NCBI GenBank assembly: GCA_002685335.1
Contig: NYWY01000057.1
Location: 1 to 11,195 of the forward strand
Origin: Planctomycetaceae bacterium
Lineage (GTDB): Bacteria; Planctomycetota; Phycisphaerae; Phycisphaerales; SM1A02
Direction: 5' to 3'
Length of the DNA stretch: 11,195 nucleotides
Shown here: in pieces, positions 6,587 through 11,195 of the stretch
Numbering within the stretch: position 1 is the stretch's first letter
How the letters are laid out: each line of letters opens with the position of its first letter
The notes under the pieces: generated by a model
What the model saw: the letters and a program-made list of their open reading frames with translations, nothing else
What the model was told of the DNA's origin: nothing
Databases searched by the model: none
Made by a program: the position numbers and the translations under genes

Positions 6587-6722
6587 GCAAGAGTTTCCGC
6601 AGAACGCCGAGCGTACCACTCATGGAGAAGGTCGTCCCGGAGCCGACGGTCGCGATTCGCTCAGGATTTCCGAGCAAACCGTGGGGAAACCACCGGGTCG
6701 CAGCGCGTACCATGGAAGTCCC
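6587..6722. promoter_or_regulatory. ispE/nadA divergent intergenic region
   Basis: This 136-nt gap must hold promoters for both genes. For nadA, a -10-like TACCAT (6708-6713) ends 9 nt before the ATG, giving a leader of only a few nt, though GGAAG (6714-6718) could also serve as a tight ribosome site. No clear -35 is present. For ispE only a weak TACGCT on the minus strand is visible. No operator or riboswitch is recognised. Confidence 0.3.
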
Positions 6723-7910
6723 ATGCTCTGGCAGCCAAGAATTCCCGAGTGCTACCACGCCGAAGAGCCCGGCGGGATCCGGGATCGCATCGAGACCCGC
6801 CGGCGGGAACTCGGCGACCGGCTCCTGGTGCTCGGCCATCACTACCAGCAGGACGACGTCATCCGTCATGCGGATCTCACCGGCGACAGCTTGAAATTGA
6901 GTCGAGTGGCGGCGGAAGAGGCGGTGAAGCGGGGAACCGAGTTCATCGTGTTCTGCGGCGTCCATTTCATGGCGGAGACCGCGGACATTCTGACCGATGA
7001 TTCGGTGCAGGTGATCCTGCCCGATCTCTCCGCCGGTTGCTCGATGGCGGACATGGCCCAGTGGGACGATGTGAACGAATGCTGGGATGCTCTCGCGGAG
7101 ATCATGCCGGGAGAACGAATCGTTCCCGTCACCTACGTGAACAGTTCGGCCGCGGTGAAGGCCTTCGTCGGAATGCATGGCGGAGCCTGTTGCACCAGTT
7201 CGAATGCCGGAGCGGTCTTCGACTGGGCCCGCGCCGGTGGTGAGCGTCCGGAGGACGGCCCCGCCCGGGTGCTGTTCCTGCCCGACCAGCATCTCGGTCG
7301 CAACACCGCGCACGCCCGAGGCCTTCGCACCGAGGTCGATGCCGCCGCCGACGGAAGCCCGGAGCGTCCGCAGACGGTGCTCTGGGATCCCCGGCGGGAT
7401 GGCGGCGCGGATCCCGAGGACTACCGGGCGGCCGAGGTGATTCTCTGGGCCGGGCATTGCAGCGTGCACCGTCTCTTTCGTCCCGAACATGCCGCCGCGG
7501 CTCGCCGGGCGGACCCCGACTGCACGGTGATCGTCCATCCGGAGTGCGCGCAGGAAGTGGTGAACGTGGCGGATGTCGCGGGAAGCACCGAGTACATCAT
7601 CGATGCGATCGACTCCGCGAAGCCGGGAACGACCTGGTACGTGGGGACCGAGGTGCACCTGGTGAACCGACTGTCGAAGGCCGCGGCGGAACGGGGGGTC
7701 ACCGTCCGGATGCTCAGCGATTGCCAGTGCCTCTGCACCACGATGTACCGGGTCGATCCCCCTCACGTGCTCTGGTGTCTCGACTCGCTCGTCGAGGGCT
7801 CGGTGATCAATCGGATCGAGGTTCATCCGGAAGCGACGGCGCATGCCCGCTCGGCCCTCCGACGGATGCTTGCGAATGTTCCGGCGGCGGCGGTCGCGGT
7901 CAAGGGCTGA
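6723..7910 (+). CDS. nadA: Quinolinate synthase A
   Basis: The product has 395 residues. The enzyme condenses iminoaspartate with dihydroxyacetone phosphate to give quinolinate in de novo NAD synthesis, using one oxygen-sensitive [4Fe-4S] cluster. It has the threefold NadA layout: LVLGHHYQQDDVIRHADLTGDS (split here as GHHYQQDD at 38-45 and DLTGDS at 51-56), FCGVHFMAETADIL (77-90), SAGCSMADM with ligand C106, YVNSSAAVKA (138-147), FLPDQHLGRNTA (185-196), HPEC with ligand C275, and the C-terminal CQCLCTTM, which supplies the third ligand (C336 or C338, with C334 nearby). Length fits the longer bacterial type. The ATG at 6723 starts close to the usual family start; the frame is open further upstream but that part has no NadA similarity and overlaps ispE. 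nadB and nadC are not in the window. A small hairpin follows the stop. Confidence 0.95.
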   Translation: MLWQPRIPECYHAEEPGGIRDRIETRRRELGDRLLVLGHHYQQDDVIRHADLTGDSLKLSRVAAEEAVKRGTEFIVFCGVHFMAETADILTDDSVQVILPDLSAGCSMADMAQWDDVNECWDALAEIMPGERIVPVTYVNSSAAVKAFVGMHGGACCTSSNAGAVFDWARAGGERPEDGPARVLFLPDQHLGRNTAHARGLRTEVDAAADGSPERPQTVLWDPRRDGGADPEDYRAAEVILWAGHCSVHRLFRPEHAAAARRADPDCTVIVHPECAQEVVNVADVAGSTEYIIDAIDSAKPGTTWYVGTEVHLVNRLSKAAAERGVTVRMLSDCQCLCTTMYRVDPPHVLWCLDSLVEGSVINRIEVHPEATAHARSALRRMLANVPAAAVAVKG

Positions 7911-7917
7911 TCCGCGG

Positions 7918-7945
7918 CGTCCGGCCACCGGACGATGGATATTTT
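7918..7945 (+). terminator. Possible weak terminator after nadA
   Basis: A 7-bp stem CGTCCGG/CCGGACG (7918-7924 and 7928-7934) closes a 3-nt loop 8 nt after the nadA stop. TTTT (7942-7945) follows only after a 7-nt gap, so termination would be inefficient; some read-through into trkA is possible. Confidence 0.4.
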
Positions 7946-7985
7946 CGGCCCCGTCGGCGACCCAGCCTCTCGGAACGGTGGATTC

Positions 7986-8015
7986 TTCACGTTTGCCTGA
8001 TGCGCGACGTACAAT
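7986..8015 (+). promoter_or_regulatory. Putative sigma-70-type promoter of trkA-trkH
   Basis: TTCACG (7986-7991, 4 of 6 to TTGACA) and TACAAT (8010-8015, 5 of 6 to TATAAT) are spaced by 18 nt. The expected start near 8022 gives a leader of about 47 nt before trkA, which has a ribosome site. It is the best full promoter match in the window. Confidence 0.5.
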
Positions 8016-8057
8016 CGTCGCTTCGAAGGATCGGCCCGGAGGTCGGTCCGGAGGGCT

Positions 8058-8061
8058 GGAG
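8058..8061 (+). promoter_or_regulatory. Ribosome binding site deciding the trkA start
   Basis: GGAG lies 7 nt before the ATG at 8069. The protein from there begins directly with the Rossmann strand MRIVICGAGEVG, as TrkA proteins do. An in-frame ATG at 8000 would add 23 residues, overlaps the promoter and has no such site. Confidence 0.6.
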
Positions 8062-8068
8062 CCTTGAC

Positions 8069-9409
8069 ATGCGGATCGTGATCTGCGGAGCCGGTGAAGT
8101 GGGAAGCCACGCGGCCGATGTTCTGGTCCGGGCCGACCACTCGGTGACCGTCATCGATCGGGATCATGAACGGCTTCGTCCGATCGAGGATTCGATCGAC
8201 GCTCGAACCGTGAACGGGAACTGTGCGCGGGCGGACGTGCTGCTTGAGGCCGGTGTGGCGGAAGCCGAAATGATCGTCGCCGCGACCGACCATGACGAGG
8301 TGAATCTCCTTTCCGCGGCCCTGGGCAAGCGACTGGGAGCCCGGAAGGCGATCGCCCGGGTCCATGATTTCGATTTCGCCGACCGAAAGACCTTCGACTA
8401 CGGGCGGACCCTCGGAATCGATCATCTGATCTGTCCGGAGTTCAGCGCCTCGATGGCGATCGCGCAGAACATCCGGAACCCCACGGCGATGGCGGTCGAG
8501 TCCTTCGCCCGGGGCCAGGTCGAGATGCAGCAGTTCCAGGTGGCCAAGGGTTGTCCCGCCGCCGGGAAACCGCTGGCGGAGCTCGGACTTCCCCAGGGAG
8601 CACGTCTCGCCGCCCTGATCCGGGACGGCGTGGTGGTGGTTCCCGATTCCTCCTCGTCGGTTCGGGAAGGAGACCAGGTGGTCCTGGCCGCGGATGCGGC
8701 GATCTACGACACCGCCCGCAAGGTCTTCCGAGAGAATCTCCGGACTCGTCGCTCGATCGTGATCCAGGGTGCGACCCCCATGGCCGAGTGGGTGTGTCGA
8801 GCGCTTCGAGGTCGGACGTTCGCCATCCGACTGTTCGAATCGGACCGACGGCGAGCGGAGGAATTCGCGGCGGAGCTCGACTGGGTGACGGTGCTGGCCA
8901 GTGACGTGACCGATGCCACGGTCTTCGCGGAAGAGCGAATCCAGGAAGCGGATCACTTCGTCGCTCTGCTGAAGGACGACGAGGCCAACATCATCGGAGG
9001 CGTGCTCGCCAAGCTTCGAGGCGTCGACACCGTCACGGTGATCGTCCAGCGATCCACCTACCTCGATTCGGTGTACGCCATCGGACTCGACCGGGCCTAC
9101 AGCCCCCGGACGGTGGCAGCCAAGCAGATCAAGGAGGCGCTCGATGACCGTGCGGTCCGGGCGATATCGACGCTCGCGGAAGGGGACATCTCGGTGTTCC
9201 GGGTTCGCGTCGGCGCCGCCTGCGACATCGCGGGGAAACGGCTCCGCACCGTGAAACTCACGCCGGACTGGTCGATCATCGCGGTGCAACGCGGCGAGGC
9301 GACACGGGTGCCGCACGCCGACGATGAACTGGTCCCGGGTGACGAGGTCCTGGTCCTCGGCCGAACCGAATACGTCGGCCGACTCGAGGAGATATTCGAT
9401 GCCCACTGA
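8069..9409 (+). CDS. trkA: Trk system potassium uptake regulatory protein TrkA
   Basis: The product has 446 residues, normal for a two-RCK TrkA. It is a cytosolic ring that binds NAD(H)/ATP and gates the TrkH channel. First half: Rossmann motif GAGEVG (7-12), acidic residue D30 ending strand two (VTVIDRD), then a small RCK-C-type ligand domain (about 145-215; QFQVAKGCPAAGKPLAELGLP). Second half repeats this: a second Rossmann-like domain from about 229 (SIVIQGATPMAEWV, E257 in LFESDR, VASDVTD-like strand near 275-283) and a final RCK-C domain (about 370-446). The second glycine motif is degenerate (GATPMA in place of GxGxxG), so that half may bind ligand poorly. It sits 30 nt before trkH and is surely co-transcribed with it, forming a complete uptake system. 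The leader has a GGAG ribosome site. Confidence 0.95.
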   Translation: MRIVICGAGEVGSHAADVLVRADHSVTVIDRDHERLRPIEDSIDARTVNGNCARADVLLEAGVAEAEMIVAATDHDEVNLLSAALGKRLGARKAIARVHDFDFADRKTFDYGRTLGIDHLICPEFSASMAIAQNIRNPTAMAVESFARGQVEMQQFQVAKGCPAAGKPLAELGLPQGARLAALIRDGVVVVPDSSSSVREGDQVVLAADAAIYDTARKVFRENLRTRRSIVIQGATPMAEWVCRALRGRTFAIRLFESDRRRAEEFAAELDWVTVLASDVTDATVFAEERIQEADHFVALLKDDEANIIGGVLAKLRGVDTVTVIVQRSTYLDSVYAIGLDRAYSPRTVAAKQIKEALDDRAVRAISTLAEGDISVFRVRVGAACDIAGKRLRTVKLTPDWSIIAVQRGEATRVPHADDELVPGDEVLVLGRTEYVGRLEEIFDAH

Positions 9410-9439
9410 TGATCGAGATCGTCCGCGAGGAATCCGGGC

Positions 9440-10996
9440 ATGAATATCCCGATCGTGGTGAGGCAGCTGGGGCGGATCCTGCTTCTCTTCTCGCTTCTCC
9501 TGCTGGTGCACGCGGCGGTGGCCTTCGGCCTGCGATTCGCGGGCGATGAAGGCGAGACCATCGCCATCCAGGCGTTCCTGACCGCCGCCATCATCTCGGG
9601 GGCGGCGGGGCTTCTCGCCATGTTCTGGTACCGAGGGGCGAGTCGGGAGATCGGTCGTCGAGAGGCCTGCCTGCTGGTGGTTCTGGCCTGGGTGGTCGGG
9701 GCGACCGTGGCCGCGATTCCCTTCGCGTCCTGGTCGGTCTATTCCGACCTTCCACATGCCGCGATGCTTGGCGGGGTCGTCAATCCGTTCTTCGAGGCGA
9801 TGAGCGGGCTGACCACCTGTGGGGCGACGATTCTCACCGATATCGAAGCCCTGCCGCGGAGCATCCTGCTCTGGCGATCGACCATCCAGTGGATCGGCGG
9901 TCTCGGCGTGATCGTCCTCTTCGTGGCGATCCTGCCATCGCTGGGCACCGGCGGAAAGCGGATGTTCCTGACCGAGTCCACCGGGCCGACCCCCGAAGGT
10001 CTCAGACCGCACGCGAGGGAGACCGCCCGCACCCTGCTCTTGGTCTACCTGGGCTTCACGCTTCTCTGCTTCCCCCTGCTCCTCATCTTCGGCATGCCGT
10101 GGTTCGATGCGATCTGCCACACCTTCACCACGGTCGCGACCGGAGGATTCTCGACCCGGAACGCGAGCGCCGCGGCGTTCGATTCGGTCGCGATCGAGAC
10201 CGTGATGGCGGTCTTCATGACCCTGAGCGGGATCAGCTTCGCGCTGTACTTCTTCGCGATCCGTCGCCGGTTCGACCTCATTCGTCGCAACTCGGAACTT
10301 CGCCTTTTCCTCGGACTTCTGGTGTTCATCTCCGTCGCGTGCAGCCTCTCGCTCTGGGGACACGGCCTCATCCATCCGGACTCGCGGATCGGAGTGGTGG
10401 GTGGTGCCGCGGTCGAACCGACGCTCGCCAATTCCTTCCGCTACGGCGTGTTCACGGTGGTGAGCATCCTCACCACCTCCGGATTCAGCACCTCCATCTA
10501 CGAGGACTGGCCGGGAACCGCGATCGTGTTCCTGATCTCGATCTTCCTGGTGGGGGCGATGGCGGGTTCGACGTCGGGTGGCATCAAGCTCATCCGTGTC
10601 TGGATCGCCGGGAAACTCATGATCCGTGAGGTCGAACGGGAATTTCGTCCCGACGTGGTCCGGCCCTTGAAGGTGGGCCGGAACGTCATCTCCCCCGACG
10701 TCCGGGCCTCCGCGATCGTGCTCGTCCTGCTCACCCTGGTGCTGGTGGCCCTGGGGACCGGCCTGCTCAAGATCCTCGAAGGGGCCAACGGCATCGATCT
10801 GACGACCGCGTCCAGCGCGGTCGCATCGTGCCTGGCAAACGTCGGCCCGGCCTTCGGCCGGGTCGGTTCGGATGATCATTATTCGTGGCTGACGCCGGGC
10901 AGCAAGGGCGTGCTCATCGCCTTGATGCTTCTTGGACGGCTCGAACTCTTCGCCGTCCTCGCCCTGCTCACGCCTCGGTTCTGGGGTCGGCACTGA
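9440..10996 (+). CDS. trkH: Trk potassium uptake system membrane subunit TrkH
   Basis: The product has 518 residues, somewhat longer than E. coli TrkH. It is an inner-membrane K+ translocating subunit of the SKT superfamily built from four membrane-pore-membrane repeats plus leading helices. Hydrophobic helices begin at 12-30. All four filter loops are present with their key glycine: MSGLTTCGAT (G128), FTTVATGGFST (G235), SILTTSGFST (G348) and SCLANVGPAFG (G469), so K+ selectivity should be kept. The cytosolic gating segment GAMAGSTSGGIKLIR (372-386) is typical of TrkH. Start: ATG at 9440 with AGGA (9428-9431) 8 nt before it. The partner trkA ends 30 nt upstream. Its stop lies 15 nt from the stop of the convergent nuoI. 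Confidence 0.95.
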   Translation: MNIPIVVRQLGRILLLFSLLLLVHAAVAFGLRFAGDEGETIAIQAFLTAAIISGAAGLLAMFWYRGASREIGRREACLLVVLAWVVGATVAAIPFASWSVYSDLPHAAMLGGVVNPFFEAMSGLTTCGATILTDIEALPRSILLWRSTIQWIGGLGVIVLFVAILPSLGTGGKRMFLTESTGPTPEGLRPHARETARTLLLVYLGFTLLCFPLLLIFGMPWFDAICHTFTTVATGGFSTRNASAAAFDSVAIETVMAVFMTLSGISFALYFFAIRRRFDLIRRNSELRLFLGLLVFISVACSLSLWGHGLIHPDSRIGVVGGAAVEPTLANSFRYGVFTVVSILTTSGFSTSIYEDWPGTAIVFLISIFLVGAMAGSTSGGIKLIRVWIAGKLMIREVEREFRPDVVRPLKVGRNVISPDVRASAIVLVLLTLVLVALGTGLLKILEGANGIDLTTASSAVASCLANVGPAFGRVGSDDHYSWLTPGSKGVLIALMLLGRLELFAVLALLTPRFWGRH

Positions 10997-10997
10997 G

Positions 10998-11010
10998 CCG
11001 CCCCGGGCGG
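10998..11010. terminator. Small hairpin between convergent trkH and nuoI
   Basis: CCGCC and GGCGG pair around a 3-nt CCG loop in the 15 nt between the two stop codons. The stem is only 5 bp and has no T-run on either side, so it is at best a weak bidirectional end signal. Confidence 0.25.
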
Positions 11011-11011
11011 A

Positions 11012-11195
11012 TCACATGGGCTTCTCGTCGATGGTCTGGTCATAGACCTCGAGCAGCTTGGACTTGTCGAAGATCAGTTCCTGGCGGGTGAGACCCGTGA
11101 GCTCGTAGTGGGGCGTCAGTTCGATGGCGTCACACGGGCAGGCCTCTTCGCACATGCCGCAGTAGATGCATCGGAGTTCGTCGATGTCGAACTGC
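11012..11195 (-). CDS. nuoI: NADH-quinone oxidoreductase subunit I (NuoI), C-terminal fragment
   Basis: Only the last 60 residues are visible; the gene enters from the right edge. It was found by reading the minus strand, since the fragment is too short to stand out by length. It has the second ferredoxin-type cluster motif CIYCGMCEEACP (Cx2Cx2Cx3CP) followed by DAIELTPHYELTGLTRQELIFDKSKLLEVY, the typical NuoI tail in which a Thr-Pro and a F/Y-D/E-K element follow the cluster. In complex I, NuoI carries clusters N6a and N6b and passes electrons towards the quinone site. A further cysteine directly follows CP (CPCDAI), where most members have another residue. The rest of the nuo operon should lie to the right of the window on this strand. 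Confidence 0.9.
   Translation of the reverse strand, partial: QFDIDELRCIYCGMCEEACPCDAIELTPHYELTGLTRQELIFDKSKLLEVYDQTIDEKPM

Noticed and set aside
5630..7000. A 456-codon plus-strand open frame across ispE and the start of nadA
   Set aside because: It spans the divergent promoter region and is antisense to ispE with Arg/Gly-rich composition; not a gene.
6579..7928. A 449-codon minus-strand open frame opposite nadA
   Set aside because: It has no recognisable motif and mirrors the codon pattern of nadA; it is an antisense shadow.
7823..10993. A 1056-codon open frame on the minus strand opposite trkA and trkH
   Set aside because: Its translation is highly polar, rich in Arg, Asp, Glu, Gly and His, with no fold or motif, while the opposite strand encodes two textbook proteins. 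High GC removes stop codons from antisense frames, which explains it.
1..11195. A novel defence, mobile or biosynthetic system
   Set aside because: Every gene of normal length falls into a known core family or is a plausible envelope protein. There are no integrases, transposases, CRISPR-like arrays, toxin-antitoxin pairs, att sites or clustered unknown genes.

Overview
This is a GC-rich (roughly two thirds G+C) bacterial chromosomal window with densely packed core-type genes. The mix is a quinolinate synthase, the MEP-pathway kinase IspE, a complex I NuoI subunit, a Trk potassium system, an M3 oligopeptidase, a group II PLP decarboxylase and a signal-peptide beta-barrel protein. This points to a Gram-negative-type cell with an outer membrane. 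The style of the proteins resembles Planctomycetota, perhaps the Phycisphaerae, but that is an impression from sequence style and was not tested. I see no insertion sequence, phage gene, tRNA, rRNA or CRISPR array.

Layout: (1) 1-147, minus strand, is the N-terminal fragment of an ArfB-type ribosome-rescue factor. It is short, runs off the left edge and ends exactly at its GGQ motif. (2) Divergent from it, plus strand, is a putative outer-membrane beta-barrel protein (184-1119), coupled by a GTGA overlap to a calcineurin-like metallophosphoesterase (1116-2048). (3) Converging on these is a minus-strand aromatic-amino-acid-decarboxylase-like enzyme (2153-3625). (4) A strong minus-strand terminator (3705-3739) and an unassigned 160-nt stretch separate it from the minus-strand pair ispE (5675-6586) and an M3 oligoendopeptidase (3900-5603), which probably form one operon. 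(5) Divergent from ispE is nadA (6723-7910). It is followed by the Trk K+ uptake pair trkA (8069-9409) and trkH (9440-10996). (6) The C-terminus of nuoI enters from the right edge on the minus strand (11012-11195).

No exotic or clearly new system is visible, and I did not force one. The most interesting signal is regulatory. Three genes that should begin transcription units (the ArfB-like gene, the beta-barrel gene and the decarboxylase) each carry TAnnnT exactly 6 nt before the ATG, the layout expected for leaderless mRNAs. In contrast trkA, trkH and the oligopeptidase, which lie inside or have leaders, carry AGGA/GGAG ribosome binding sites. The ArfB-like and beta-barrel promoters lie head to head within 36 bp and overlap. 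Other points worth checking are an LpxG-type hypothesis for the phosphoesterase, unusual PLP-pocket residues in the decarboxylase, a degenerate second nucleotide-binding motif in TrkA, and the unassigned structured segment before the main terminator.
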